Shown: positions 23,090 through 35,710, numbered from the stretch's first letter. The stretch: 64,000 bases of DNA from Aselliscus stoliczkanus (GCA_033961575.1 CM066731.1:137013001-137077000); one strand, 5' to 3'. The notes: generated by a model from the letters alone, not told the origin. Program-made: numbers and translations.

Positions 23090-24550
23090 TGCACCTTACA
23101 GATGCATTAACCATAGGTAGCTACCTGGATTGGGAATAAGTCCCAGACGGAAATCCAAATTATGTTGGTAACTTGTTCTGTGAACTTTTATGACTCAGTT
23201 CCTGTCCATTTGGTGACTTAAAAAAGAGACTGTCTGTTGGGATGTTTCATGTATCTAATGTGCCTTGAAGTCCTCATATTAAAGTGCCAAATGACTATTA
23301 TGATTAACTAAAGAACTTATTCTTTATATTTACCAAAGTGCCTTTCATTCAAAGACTTAAGAGCACTTCCAATCATGGCAAACTCCTCATACTTTTCTAA
23401 AACCTTAACATATTTTAAGGACTAAAATACATTTGTAGCTGTCATTTGTAAATTTTATTTTTATCTAGTTCCAGACTTCACTGTGATAAAAAATTTTCAA
23501 AGCCTTTCTCTGGTCTCTTACCATTTTCAGAATTAATGGAATATTTATATTAAAAGGGCTACTAGGTAAAATGGGGAAATATAGTAGTAGGCCCTTAGAT
23601 CGCTATCAAGTTCTTTAACTCTGTTTATTGTAGCTAGACTCAGATAAACCTGAAGAAATCTTTTGTCGTGACCCAGAGACCTGTAATCTCTGGACCACCA
23701 AAAGCCCTAAGGATTGAACTCAATCCTAGGATTTAGGTGGCCTGGAATCACCAGGGAACCTCCACACTCAAGGAAAGAAATGAGTCTTCCTGCATCGCTG
23801 AAACTCATTCAGTTCTTCTAGAACCCGGGAAGCCAGGGGGTTACCCACAGGGCACACTCAAGGATCCCTTCCATCTCTGCTGCTCAAATCCAGGCCAGCC
23901 TTGACTACTGGTACGTCAGCCATTTCCGAACATTCCTCTGAGGACTGTTTGTTACTACAGCACAGGACCAGTTTCACAATCAGTGCAAACCTACCTGTCT
24001 TCACTGCTGAAAAGAGGGAATATTCTAAGAGAAAACCAAAGAAAGTAGGAGCCAATAAGAGATTCAAGAAATGGTTTAGTCTAACAAGGCCCTTTACATA
24101 GAACTGTATTGGTATTGTTTTCCCGGGTCTGTATTTAACATAAAACAATGATCATTTTGAAACCAAAACATATTTAAAGTACATAACATAATGACTTTGG
24201 TTGTAAAAGGAAAAGTTGGAAGGGATTTTGCTGGAAATTTAAAAAGGACTAAATGTAGCTCTTTATTAACAATTGTAAAAAAATAGAACATTGTATGATT
24301 AACAAATTTTGACATCAACCTCTCTCTTTTCCTTCTCTCTTGCTCTCTCCATTTATACATCTAAATTTAAAAATTCTCCCAAAAGTATAAATTATTTCAA
24401 AAGACACATATTTGTAAATTTTTATTTACAAATAAAATACATATTTTATTATCTTGCTAATTATTCATTAATGCACTTTGCCAAATTAAAATATTTTTAT
24501 TTTGATACACATTCATGGAGCATCATCCCCTCTAATGATTGAGTGTTTTT
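23090..24550. other. Intergenic, nothing firm
   Basis: Includes a moderately GC-rich patch at 23640-23950 with short frames on both strands and no domain. Includes a perfect 10-bp inverted repeat (ATTTGTAAAT / ATTTACAAAT, loop TTTT) at 24410-24433. Confidence 0.5.
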
Positions 24551-24565
24551 TTTTTCTGGCTTTCT

Positions 24566-24677
24566 TTTTTTTTTTTTTTTTTTTTAGGGCAGTATCACTG
24601 GCCCTCATATGTGGGACCGAACCGGGGCCACTGGCTTCCCAGGCCAGCGCTTAACTACCGCGCCACTCAGCCGGCCC
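24566..24677 (-). repeat. Short tRNA-derived SINE with TSD, reverse
   Basis: Long poly-T, agggcagtatcactggccc, reading to actcagccggccc. TTTCTGGCTTTCT at 24553-24565 and 24681-24693. Confidence 0.95.
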
Positions 24678-24693
24678 TTTTTTCTGGCTTTCT

Positions 24694-25370
24694 GAAGAAG
24701 GAAAACATAAAGGATGAAACATACCAAGATGAAATGCAAAAATATCTTGTACTTTATCAAAATCCCCTATGAATACTGCATTTTGTTTACAGTTTTATTT
24801 AAGGCAAATTTTAAGGCAAAAGATTTATATATGTAATGCCACCAAATATTAATACATTCTCTATAATATCACAGAAATAACTGATTTATTTTGCAACTTT
24901 GGAAAAATTCCGCGCAAAAGAATAATGAAGCATTTTGCAATTTTTAACTCCACAAAAAATTATATTTTAAATGCTATTTGAGTAACATATTTATTAAAGC
25001 TTATTTTATTTTTCTCTTTACGGTGTTTTTTTTTTTAAACTGTAGACACAAACATCCTAATCCCATTTAATAATGATAAATTATTATTTTAAAAAAAATA
25101 AAACTATCAGTAGCCAATGATTCATTGTGCCCTTCACAAACCTGATTATTATAATACTTTAGAAACAAATACAATAATGAGCCCCTTGTTTCTGAATAGG
25201 TATGGGCATCATAATTATAGGATTGTACAGTCTTAAGGTCAAAGCAGTAGTCAGAGCTTTGATCCTAATCAGATCAAGATGAAGTTGCTGATTAAAAAAC
25301 AAAACTAAGTAGCAATAAAAAAAAAATCCTATCCAGTGCAGGAGAATGCATTTAGGCCACTTTTTTATTA
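24694..25370. other. Intergenic, AT-rich, nothing recognised
   Basis: No frame or repeat signature. Confidence 0.5.
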
Positions 25371-25385
25371 GATTCAAATATCTTT

Positions 25386-25496
25386 GGGGGCCGAGTGGCG
25401 CACTGGTTAAGAGTTGGCTTGGGACGCCAGCGACCCAGTTCGGATCCCACATGTGAGGGCCAGTAACACTGCCCTCAGGAAAAAAAAAAAAAAAAA
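25386..25496 (+). repeat. Short tRNA-derived SINE with 15-bp TSD
   Basis: Head slightly 5'-shortened (gggggccgagtggcg), B box gttcggatcccac, tgccctc, poly-A. GATTCAAATATCTTT at 25371-25385 and 25497-25511. The 114-codon minus frame crossing it is SINE-derived. Confidence 0.95.
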
Positions 25497-25511
25497 GATT
25501 CAAATATCTTT

Positions 25512-26759
25512 GCTCAGCTGGGCAAATTCATTACAAGATGCTAATGAAAGCCAGATTTTGTACAACTGAGAGTTCTCGAAATTTAATTCAAGGATAAGGA
25601 TGATCAACTTATTTACTTATTTATAGTGTAAGAACACTGGACAATTGATGTTAAGGGAAAAGACTGATTTTTATTCTCTGAAATAATCTCTTAATAGATA
25701 ATTTTGAAATTATAAACACTCCAATTTGTACATTATCATATTTCTGGAATTATACTTAACTATGCAATAGTAATAACTGTGGATACTTTGTGCCAAGGAA
25801 TCAAGACCAAAAATCTGTTATGTGTTTCAGCTTTCCTAAGCAAATGAAATAGCTTTAATAAGCTATTTTTGTATGGGTTAAATAAGTTACATAAGAAAAA
25901 TAAGCTGATGCATAATGGCCTCTAACATAGCTTTGTAGTTTAAATATTCTGAGTAGTTCAAAACGGAGATAACAGATTAAACATGTTACCATAAATTCCC
26001 TGTACAGAGTACAGCTACAACATGATATGTGAAATTATTTTTAATATATAAAATCATGATTCTAAAAGAGTACTTGCTGGAAAGATGCCCAATTTCACTG
26101 TATTAACTAATGGGAATCTAAAACAAATTTAACAAAAAATACATATGCATTTCATTTTGTCATTTTAATTAGTATTTATTTTAAATACTTAACCCATTGA
26201 ACATATGTCGATTGTGTAAATGAATGAATGAACGAATGAATTGGTTCTATTGTTCCTTCATAGCTTCAGGAGCTGCTCTATTTATGTCTAAAACACATTA
26301 GTCTGGGGATCTATAAGTATTCATGACCCTCAATAGTATCCTAGGGTCAAGAACTAATTCATTTTACTTTTAAAATATCTTTAAGCCTCTGGAAATTATC
26401 TATATTTGCTTGTGTCTGTTACATATTGAATCTTATTCAGCACACACTTCACAACCTGAGAACAAGGGTCTGTCACCCTGACACACTATATTCTCAAATC
26501 TCCTTGACTCCCAAACTTTACCATCACAGGCATGCCATTTTTAACAAAACCAAGGAATCATAGCTTGTTTCCTTCAAAATTTCTCTGCATACAAAAACTA
26601 AATGGGTCATGTTCTGGAGTGAAGCTGGCAAACCTCTTGACAGGACAGCCAGTGGCAAGGTGAGTCCTCTGCCCTCATATAGAAGCAGTGGCTCTTCTGT
26701 CCACCTCTGGCTGACAGATACGGTGGAGGCCAGGTAGTGCCAGCCAAGAGTGGGATCTA

Positions 26760-26760
<1 letters not shown>
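25512..26760. other. Intergenic, nothing recognised
   Basis: AT-rich. Short (ATGA)n run at about 26217-26240. Confidence 0.5.
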
Positions 26761-26761
<1 letters not shown>

Positions 26762-26798
<37 letters not shown>

Positions 26799-26808
26799 CA
26801 TACACACA
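26762..26808 (+). repeat. (GT)n microsatellite ending in ATGCAT-ACACAC
   Basis: About 34 bases of GT repeat, then atgcatacacacac, a short self-complementary end. Confidence 0.97.
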
Positions 26809-27129
26809 CCTCTTTCTCTCTTTCCCTCTTTCCCTCTCTCTCCTGGCTTCAGTAATTTGATCCATAAAGTAAAACTTATTTCAGTATAAATGAAGGACAG
26901 CCTCCTAAACTAATGAATTTAACTTTGCTACAGAGTTCAGCCAAATATATCTATTAAGTCTTTCTTAGTCAACTGCAATCATTACTTTTCTGTTTTATTT
27001 CAACTCAATCAGATTCAGATAGTAATCTTTCATACACTGTGTCACTTTTTTTGTGTGTGTGCAGAACGTTTCTATCATTACTGCCCCTTTGTGAAAAGTC
27101 TACACTTTTAAGTCCAGGCTTCTTTTTTT

Positions 27130-27425
27130 AAAAAAATAGGCTTTACTTTTTAGAGCGGTTTTAGGTTCACAGCAAAATTAAGCAGAAGGTACAGAGATTT
27201 CCCATATAATCTTTGTTGTTATATCTGCAGTCTCCCTCATTCTCAATATCCCACGCCAGAGAGGTACATTTGTTAACAACTGGTGAACCTGTGTTAGCAT
27301 GTCATTATCACACAGAGTCCATAGTTTATATTAGGGCTCACTCAGTTTTGTATATTCTATGGGTTTGGACAAATGTATAATGACATTTTAACTTTCACAA
27401 CTGTACACGTTATTCACCATCAGAG
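27130..27425. repeat. L1 3' region fragment
   Basis: 'tttagagcggttttaggttcacagcaaaatta' (in parts), 'agatttcccatataat', 'gtacatttgttaacaact' and 'gggtttggacaaatgtataatgaca' (in parts) match an old L1 3' UTR. Confidence 0.85.
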
Positions 27426-27429
27426 GGAA

Positions 27430-28825
27430 ATTTTTATGCATATATATATTTTAAGAACCAATTCTTAAAGTCAAGCTAATCATAATTAAGTTACTTTAAC
27501 TCTTAGTAGAGTCTCAAAAATTCACATTGGTGTTGCCAATAATCGGTTTTCTAATGCCTCAACTTTTTTGACATAATTAACTGGCAGGCTTAGCATTGGG
27601 ATTTTATTTTGTTTTGGTTAACTTTTTTTTTTATATTTGTTTTGAAGAAGCAATAAAACACTCAAATTGAAATATTTTACTAAATTAATCATGTTTGATT
27701 GAACTAATTGACCATTTCAATCATGACAGTGTAAAGTGCCCAAATGAAAAATTAAATTTGCTCAGAAATATGGAAATGCAGAAAATGTAACTACATTTTT
27801 GCATTGCCTATATACAGCAAAATATGTATATCACTGGTAATATACCCTCATCAGACAAAAAGGTGGTATCATAGGACATGTTTAAGTAACCTGAGAAAAA
27901 ACACAGTGTGCTTTTCAATGCTTTGATGACATGGACTATAGAGAATAACATTTATTTTATTAAATAATGTGTAACAAGGTGTGTCTCTCGAGTGCCACAT
28001 AATTGTAATTTAGGTTTCTGAGCTTGTTCAGGCATCTATCAGCTCTTACAAGGATCAGGAGAGAAGCCAGGCTGAGATCATGGTAGGCTGCTGCCTGGCC
28101 AGGCCGATGGTCAAGTGACCTGAGTTGGTCTTCAGAGCTCCCCTTGGCTTTGCCTGACCTTTCCTAGGTGTATCCCCCATATCACATATGCCCTCCAGGT
28201 ATCCCCATATAACTTCCTCTACTATCATACCAGCCGCCCACCCCTCAGCTAAATTTACTCCTGGAAATATAGGACAGACTCAATTTCATGTATAAATAGC
28301 TGACAAAGCTTCATTTTTTATCATTCCTGAATTGTCTAAATTTTAGTTAAGCAGCAAATAAGCAAAGAGTAAAATATTTAATTTTCTAATTTCAGGATCG
28401 TTGCAAATGAAGAAAGTATTTTTGCAGGATGGTGAAAGGGGAAGGGGTCTTCCCAGCAAAAGGGATACGGAAAGCTTAGTAACGTCAAATTACCTTCAGA
28501 ATTGCTGTAAATGCTGATATGTACTCATCTCAGGTGAAACATTTCCACATGAAATATGACTACAGTATTTGCTTATATCAAGTAGCTAAATAGGAGTCCA
28601 AACTACAGCTTCATAACTTAAGCTATAATTATTTACAAGCCTCATTTGATCCTGAGTCACTCTCAACTGACCGCAATCTACAGGAAAATATTTGGTTGCC
28701 CATTGCACAGGGATGTTGATCTGTTGACTATTTTACCCCATCAGTCCTGATGCAGATTATGCCTTGGCTCATATACAAAAGAGAAGAACTCTGTTTTCTC
28801 ATCCTAGTATTAATGGAATGAAAAT
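27430..28825. other. Intergenic, nothing firm
   Basis: 27540-27800 is AT-rich, repeat-free and has several ATTA/TAAT cores; possibly conserved noncoding. The rest is unremarkable. Confidence 0.4.
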
Positions 28826-28826
28826 A

Positions 28827-29467
28827 CAGTCTTGTGCCGCTAATAACATTTTGGTCAATAACAGGCCACATATACAATGGTGGTCCCATAAGATTTCAAT
28901 GGGGCTGAAACATTCCTGTTACCTAGACATGCAGTGGCTGCCATAATATCTTAGCACAATGTGTTACTCACATGTCTGTGGGGATGCTGGTGTCAACACA
29001 CCTACTGTGCTGCCAGTCATATAAAAGGACAGCACATACAATTATGTCCAATACATGTTGCTTGATGATGATAATAAATGACTCTGTTACTGGCATATGT
29101 ATTTACTATACCACACTATACTCTTATTGTAGAGCGTCCTCTTTCTATTTATATATATAAAAAAAGTTTGCTGTGAAAGAGTCTGTCATGTTATGCTGAC
29201 AGCAGCTTCATACATCTCTTGTTTACCTGTCTTTTGATTGCATCATTTTATCTTGTACTTGATTTAATCTTGTGTTGTTTTGCACAATAACATGCTGTAC
29301 AGGTTTGTAGCCTAAGAGCAACAGGCTCCACCATAGAGCCCAGGCGTGTCATAGGCTATGCCACCTAGGTTTGTGTAAGTACAACTCTATGATGTTCGCA
29401 CAACGATGAAATCATCTAACAACACACTTCTCAGAATGCATCCCCATAGTTAAGCAGCGTGTGGCTG
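28827..29467. mobile_element. Tigger-type DNA transposon with TA target duplication
   Basis: Left end CAGTCTTGTGCCGC; right end, reverse-complemented, CAGCCACACGCTGC. Both are flanked by TA (28825-28826 and 29468-29469). The interior ('ggtggtcccataagattt', 'tttgtagcctaagagcaaca', 'gatgttcgcacaacgatgaaatc' in parts) matches a non-autonomous TcMar-Tigger family. 641 bp, internally deleted, no transposase. Confidence 0.85.
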
Positions 29468-29469
29468 TA

Positions 29470-29845
29470 GTTACTTTGTACTAGGCTAAGCGAGGAACAA
29501 AACATGAGACAAAGGGCAGCAAAAATATTGAGAACTGGGAGGATTGACAGAAAATGAGTATTCAAGTTTCTTGATATGATGAGGTTGTTTGCTAAATCCT
29601 TTCAATACTTCAAGAACTGCAGAAAGAAAACAGCAATTTCCAAAGCAGCATTACCCAAAACTCTAGTTCCTGTCTCTCTTTTCTCTGACAGTGGACGTGG
29701 AAAGCAGTGTAAGATGCATCCACCAGGTCTGACAACAGTTGTGCAGCTAATGAAAAATATTTGTACCCCAGGGTTGTTCAAGCTCCATGTTTTTAATCAT
29801 GAGCACCAAGGTTTCACTGGCATTTTAGGTTGCCTTATTGTCATA
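29470..29845. other. Intergenic, nothing recognised
   Basis: A 90-codon plus frame (29576-29848) shows no domain. Unrecognised. Confidence 0.45.
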
Positions 29846-29849
29846 TAGC

Positions 29850-29904
29850 TTCTTTCTTTTCTTTTATTTTATTTTTTCTTTTCTTTTTTTTTTCTTTTTT
29901 CTTT

Positions 29905-29955
<51 letters not shown>
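29850..29955 (+). repeat. Pyrimidine tract with (CT)n
   Basis: About 55 bases of T-rich TTCTTTT units, then about 45 bases of CT repeat. Serine/leucine-rich and RE-rich frames over it are artefacts. Confidence 0.97.
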
Positions 29956-29958
<3 letters not shown>

Positions 29959-29959
29959 A

Positions 29960-30435
29960 ATATTTTCTATCTTCTTGCTTTCTATTACCTCAGTGGCCCA
30001 GTGGCCCATCAGTGACCCATCCTGTGGTTGTGCTTCCCAGGAAAAACCACAAAAACAGAGCAAGGGTCTCTGGAGGCTCCCAAGGATTTGCAGTGAGAGA
30101 GGACAGTTGCCTTGGCTGGGCAGGAAGCTTTGAAATGAGCCCTGTTTGTGGAGGACTGTAAAGAATTCTCTCTAACCCCATGCCAGTCATCTTCATGATG
30201 GAGGCTACCACAGGCCACAGGTTAAGAACATAGGGCAGACCTCCTGGATGAGATACAGCAGGACTTGTCTTTTTTCTGACCTCAGATCGAAACTAACTCA
30301 CACTTTCCTGGATCCAAAGAAGAAAAACTCTATACCTCAATAAGCCAGAATATAGTCATAGGATATGCTTCATATAGACTAACAGAAAAGAAAAGAAAAC
30401 GATGATGTGTAATAGTTAGACGGCAGCACACTGCA
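29960..30435. other. Intergenic, nothing recognised
   Basis: Moderate GC. Overlapping 69-107 codon frames on both strands have no domain. Confidence 0.45.
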
Positions 30436-30439
30436 GCAG

Positions 30440-30590
30440 GAATAGCAATGGTTAGGGAAGCAGGAGGGGGATTCTCACTGCTAGTGAGACGTTTGGCCTC
30501 AGACAAATTGCTCGCTCTCTGAGGCCCTGCTTCCCCAATCTGTAAAATAAGTGGGCTGTGTGTGAGGATCATGGCTTTCTTACTGTTTTA
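30440..30590 (+). repeat. MIR SINE
   Basis: 'gtttggcctcagacaaattg', 'tctgaggccctgcttcccc' and 'aatctgtaaaataag' match forward MIR. Confidence 0.75.
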
Positions 30591-30619
30591 ACACTTCATG
30601 ACACTTAGACTAGAATATT

Positions 30620-31140
30620 TGAACTAAACATATGTTTCCATTGCTTTGTAACAAAATACCATAAAATGAGCCGCTGAAAACAACACCCATTCAGTATCTC
30701 ATCACTTTCATGGGTCAGGAGTCTGGGCTCCGCAGTCAAGGTGTTGATGAGGGCTTTATTCTCATCCGAAAGCTGCTGATCTGCTTCCAGGCTCATGAGG
30801 TTGCTGGCATCATCCTGTGGTTGTCGGACTGAGGGCGCTGGCTTCTTGCTAGCTGTTGGCTGGAGGCCACTGTCAGCTCCAAGATGTCATCCGTGGTTCT
30901 TTGCCACGTGGACCTTCGCCATAGGCCCTCTGATAACAGGGCAGCTTGCTTTTTCAAAACTAGCAAGGAAGAAAGACAGCCTAGTAAGATGGAGTCTTAT
31001 ATACTATGATCACAGCAGTGACATGCCTTCACCCTAGCCATAGTCTATCGGTTAGAAGTTAGTCACAAGTTCCACCCACAAAGGAAGGGAATTATACAGG
31101 GGCATGAACTCCAGGAGCAGTGGTCACATGGGCCACCTTA
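30620..31140. repeat. Old LTR-like interspersed repeat
   Basis: Landmarks 'ttgtaacaaaatacca', 'tcatgggtcaggagtctgggc', 'gttggactgaggg...cttgctagctgttggctggagg' (in parts), 'ttgccacgtgg' and 'ggggcatgaactccaggag' belong to a common mammalian repeat, probably ERVL-related. Family not assigned. The frames at 30605-31037 are inside it. Confidence 0.65.
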
Positions 31141-31830
31141 AAAACTCTGTCTGCCACACTGTATTTTTTCTTACACACATTCCTTCAGCAGATCCTGTCA
31201 GCTCAGCCTCCAAGGTATACTCCAAATCTGCCACTTTTCGTCTCTTCCATTTCCACCCCAACCTCTCCAGTCTGTCATCATGTTCTCTCATTAATACTAC
31301 TGCAATAACCTCTCAACTGGTCTTCTGTCTGCTCGTGTCCTAGTAAGCTTACAACCTTCCAGTGGACTTCCTGTTATATGTGGAATAAAATCCAAATGCC
31401 CTAACCACATGCCCTGGCCCCTGACCGCTTGTGTGATTTCATTTCATAATCCGCCACCCCCCTCCCCCATCCTCACTCTACTCCTACTACCACCAAGCCC
31501 ATTCCCACCTCAGGACCTTTGCATGTACTTTCTTTTCACAGAAATGTTCTTCCCTCAGATCTTTACCTGATAGTGCCTTCTCTTCATCCACTTCTTGCTC
31601 AAATGCTCCATCTGCAGAGACCTTTCCTAACCAGTCTACCTGAGTTAGCTAATCCCTACACCAATCCAGGCATTCTCTGTCCTGTTACTTTGCTTTATTT
31701 TCTCCATAGAATTTACTGATATATGAAATATGTGTTTTAATGTTTACAGTCTGTGTCCTCCATTAGAATGTAATATCCATGAGGACAAATCACTGTATAT
31801 CTCTAATAGTGTCCAATGTAATAAATATGG
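31140..31830 (+). repeat. L2 LINE 3' end (long copy)
   Basis: Order of landmarks is that of L2: 'caggacctttgcatgtact', 'gaaatgttcttcc', 'tgctcaaatgctcc', 'gagacctttcctaacca', 'tactttgctttattttctccatag' (in parts), 'ttagaatgtaatatccatgagg' (in parts). Frames of 62-79 codons here are LINE-derived. Confidence 0.9.
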
Positions 31831-31834
31831 AATA

Positions 31835-32240
31835 AAGGAAAAATAGAAAACTCAAACTTAAAATTTAAAAATTAAATGAATAAAGTTGGCTGCATGGTAA
31901 TTTTACTATATTGTCCTTAAATCTTGCCATTTGCTATAGACCAATAATAGCTTTATCAGTAATTGCCATCTAGTCATGCCCATCTTTTTGGAGACCACTA
32001 TCTTATTTGATCAACTCAATAACAATCTATGGAGGGAGCCCTTACTTTGAGTCTAAATATCTGATGAGATCTTGGGGGCATGGATATTTTGAGTGATGGA
32101 CTGAAAAAGGACTCATGCTTTAGATCAAGATGTACAGAGGCAATGACCCAGGAATTAAGAGGAAACACCTCTTCTTTATTAAAAACTCCTAAAATCAGTC
32201 ATTTCCATCTCTAGAAAGAAATTAATATATAAGGAAGATG
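31835..32240. other. Intergenic, nothing recognised
   Basis: Unique AT-rich DNA. Confidence 0.5.
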
Positions 32241-32244
32241 GCAT

Positions 32245-32410
32245 AATATGGTGAAAAGAACTCTGGTCCAGGAGCCAGGAGACCTAAATTCTAGATCTGA
32301 TTCTGCTGCAAATAAAGCAATTTACAGCATTAATTATTTGTCCAAGGCCTCATTTTTCCTCATGTGTAAAATGACAAAGTTCAGCTAAGTGACATCCAAA
32401 ATCCTCTAAA
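32245..32410 (+). repeat. MIR SINE
   Basis: 'tggtccaggagccaggagac', 'ctagatctgattctgctg' and 'cctcatttttcctcatgtgt' match forward MIR. Confidence 0.85.
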
Positions 32411-32414
32411 ATAT

Positions 32415-33840
32415 TAAAATTTTTTGAAATCTATTAGTTCCACCAATTTATAAAATTCTGTAAAAGGGTAGCTGCTGAGTTGAGTTACTGAGCAAAATTC
32501 TGTCCAACTAATCATAACATCTATAGAAAAGAAGGGAAATGACCAACAGCGATGATAGTAACGGCAAAGGTGGTTCATCCCATTCCTCTGAAATAGTCAC
32601 ATTGCTTTCCATTAACAGCCTTGACTATGACAGTGCTGACACTTGTCTTTCAACCTAATCATATGTTATCACCTGAACAATAAATGTCTGAGCCAAAGGA
32701 ACAGTGGATGTTTCAGTTATATCCATAACACTTTCTAAAATCTCCTTATACTATAGCTAGCTGGTGTGGGCAGTGAGAAGTGATGTGAGACAGAGGCATG
32801 TTTTAATTAGTCTTGGGTGAGCAGATAATAGCCTCCATCTTCCTGTTCATTTTGCCTGTATACTAACATACTGGTAACTGAAAAATGTGAGACATTTACA
32901 AATTACAGTTCACTCATTACACAGAACAATTCTGTAACACTCTAAAATATTAGGATTGCATATCATCATCAAATTGAAATGTCTCAACTCCCTTGGAAGG
33001 GCATCAAGCACTGTTGTCATGGCAACAATGCAGAAGCTGAGGTTGGGGTTGGGACCCCACTGTGAGGATGTGGTTAATTTGAGACTGCTGTAATTCACTG
33101 TGATCATGTGCCCAAAGTGTCTGGATGTTAAGATTATTTTGAAGGCTCTTAAAGTTGTTATTTCAAAACTCCCTATCAATATCTGCCTTCTAGGTTAAAG
33201 AACTACAACTTGTTTATATCCAAAGGAACCATTCCCAAGACTCCTTTATTTACATAGCTACATGGCAATAGAGAGAAATTTCTTTCGTCTTTCTCTGGGG
33301 CCTAGATCACAAGGCATGGAGATGCTAAGAAGTGAGGGAGAATAGGCCCCTGCCATGCAGAGCCTACCTGAGATCAAGCCATTTAGCCAACTGTAGGTTC
33401 ATGCTTCGCCTAGTGAACTAGAAGCTTTCCTGGGTTTCTGAGAGGAAGAGCTGAGGGAAGGGAAGCAGCGCTTTTTCCAAGACCAGAGCAAGGCTGTGAA
33501 CCGACCCAGAGGACAGCCGAGGCTGGCAGAGCAGTGACCTTCACATGGGCCACTAGTGGAAAGGCACCAAGACTGTGGTACCAAAAGGCCAAAGCGGGAG
33601 AACCTGAGCTCTTGCTCTGGGACACAAGTGTGTATCGCTTTGAGACTTTCCCAGTGGCATTTGCCTGGTAAAGGTTGGATGCTTGTGTCCTAATAATCTG
33701 GGTATGAAAGGAGAATTGTGACCTTATTTTGGTCACAGGCTGGTGAGAGCTGGAACACACAGTCCAATGTCTATATAAGCTCCTTGAAGGCAAAGGTCTA
33801 TGTGCCTTAGTTTCTTTATCTACAAACATGGGTAAAAGTT
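32415..33840. other. Intergenic, contains an RFX-type X-box
   Basis: Mostly unique sequence. Minus frames of 61, 89 and 139 codons have no recognisable domain. The X-box at 33013-33026 is listed separately. Confidence 0.5.
33013..33026. promoter_or_regulatory. RFX X-box motif
   Basis: GTTGTCATGGCAAC is a near-perfect 14-bp palindrome and fits the RFX consensus GTTRCC-AT-GGYAAC closely (one deviation). Likely bindable by RFX factors; function unknown. Confidence 0.6.
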
Positions 33841-33844
33841 GGGA

Positions 33845-34028
33845 TTGAGCATTAAATTTATGTATAATTAATATATTTAAAATTTTATATTTATATCATA
33901 TGTAAATTTATATTAAATTTCTATATTGTGTTTATTACATAATATAGTTATATAAAAATTTATATTACATACAATATATCTCTATATAAAATTGAATTTT
34001 ATATATATATATATATATAAATCATAAA
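33845..34028. repeat. AT-rich low-complexity tract with (TA)n
   Basis: Almost pure A/T, ending with (TA)n at about 33998-34018. Confidence 0.95.
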
Positions 34029-34096
34029 GTATCTGGACATAATAAGAGATCAAGAAATAAAGTAATAGTGTACAAATTTGTGTATTTAACTCCCAG

Positions 34097-34182
34097 AGTT
34101 GGAAGGAAGGAAGGGAGAAAGAGAAAAAGAAACAAAGAAAAGGGAGGGACAGAAGAAGAAAGAATGAACAAATGAATGAACA
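34097..34182 (+). repeat. Purine-rich GGAA/GAAA tract
   Basis: ggaagg/gggaga/aaaga units. Minus frames over it read as low-complexity S/F/L and are artefacts. Confidence 0.9.
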
Positions 34183-34184
34183 AG

Positions 34185-35262
34185 GGCAATATTCTCCTGA
34201 TGTGCCCAGAGAACAATGGAGACTCCCTAAATATGCAGAGAAATGTTTTGATAGAAATAGTATAGATGCACACATTTAAATAAAACAGCTCCACATTACA
34301 CAGACAAATCCACCCCCTATTTTGGCTGTTGACACTTCACTTAATAGTGTAGCTGGGTTCTTACATCCACAAATATCACATAACTGGCAGAAGCTGGGCA
34401 ACAGGAGCAGCCCCAGACACCCCCGATCAGGGCTGTTGCCCTTTGTTTCCAGCCTCTGGAGTGGCCAGGGAGACAGCTAATGGGAGAGAAGACAGCGGCT
34501 CTGCAACTGGTGCTATAAGAACAAAGCCTCATATAAATTGCATGACAGAAATGGGTAGACTGTCTTCTCCTGCCCACTGACATTCCCCCGAATGTTCTTT
34601 GGAAAGGTGGTATCCTGATTCTACCCATACAGCAATACTGAGAAAGGCGGGTGTGGCACAGGCCCTTACCTTGGCCCTAGTCCATCAGCTCCATCTCATG
34701 TCATACATTCAATTAGAAATATTGGCTTCCAGTCTCTCCTCACTACACTAGCCCTGCTCTACTTCTTCTAAAAACAAAAATTAAAAAAGCCTAGATAATC
34801 TAAATTCTATTAAGCTAAAGCCTCATGCATTTCCCTTATGTCATAAAGTATATAATAAAGCCATGCCATGTACAAGCAGGCACCAGACCAATCCAATTCT
34901 CTACACTTTTAGCTCAGAGTGGATTGAGGGCTCCCAGCTGATTGAGGGCTCCCAGCCGAAAGTTTTCTTTGTGTGTATGCGGAGTAGGTGAATCATTTCC
35001 ATGCCGCTGTCACTGTGGAAGAAATTCAGTAATCACCTAAGTAGAGCCAAGTAATGAGAGAAAGTTCATACGAGAGAAAGCCTGGGATCATGAGGTGGCT
35101 CCTGCCTAGGACAGTGCTTGTCACAGAACACATACACTGCACTCCGCAACTGAATTGTTCACTTTATCATACTTGTAGTCTTGATTCTGATATTCACTAA
35201 TCGAATCAACGTACACAAGAACCACAATTTCTCCAGTACTCAGATTCCTTACCTATAAAGTA
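34185..35262. other. Intergenic, nothing firm
   Basis: A 95-codon minus frame (34341-34628) shows no domain. An 18-bp direct duplication (gattgagggctcccagct) lies at about 34922-34957. Confidence 0.45.
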
Positions 35263-35280
35263 AGAAAATTAAACAAATTT

Positions 35281-35710
35281 TGGGCCAGCCAAGTGGCACG
35301 TTGGTTAAACTGAGCAGCAGAGCCCCGGTTCGGATCCCACATGGGCCAGTGACACTGCCCTCTATAACTAAGATGGTGAACAACAGCTCCACCTGGAGCT
35401 GGGCTGCTGTGAGTCGCTGGTGATGGCGTAGGCTGCAGCCCCTGCTGCAGTGGGCTGGCATAGGCTACAGTGAGTGGCTGGCAGCCTGTGTGAGCTGCCA
35501 AGAGCCTCCGTAAGCTGCCGTCCAGAGGTCGGAGACTGATCTGCCTCACCCAAGAAGAGTGCAATGATGGTACCAACGTGAATCAGTGAAGCAATATCCT
35601 CCACAATTAGACTGAAGAACAAAAGGACAGCAACTTGTCTGTTCCTCTTCCCCAGTTCCCCAACACTGTTCCCGTCCCCCAATTCCCCAATAATATCTTT
35701 TTAAAAAAAA
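35281..35710 (+). repeat. Full-length tRNA-derived SINE, 15-bp TSD
   Basis: Head gggccagccaagtggcac with part of the anticodon arm missing, B box ggttcggatcccac, tgccctctataac, then a long middle region made of related 'gtgagctgcc/gtgagtggctggcagcc' units, and the 3' tail gttccccaac... ccccaataatatctt. AAATTAAACAAATTT at 35266-35280 and 35709-35723. Three minus frames crossing it are SINE-derived. Confidence 0.95.

Noticed and set aside
33410..33829. 139-codon minus frame as a gene
   Set aside because: Overlapped by another minus frame, low-complexity, no domain and no splice support.
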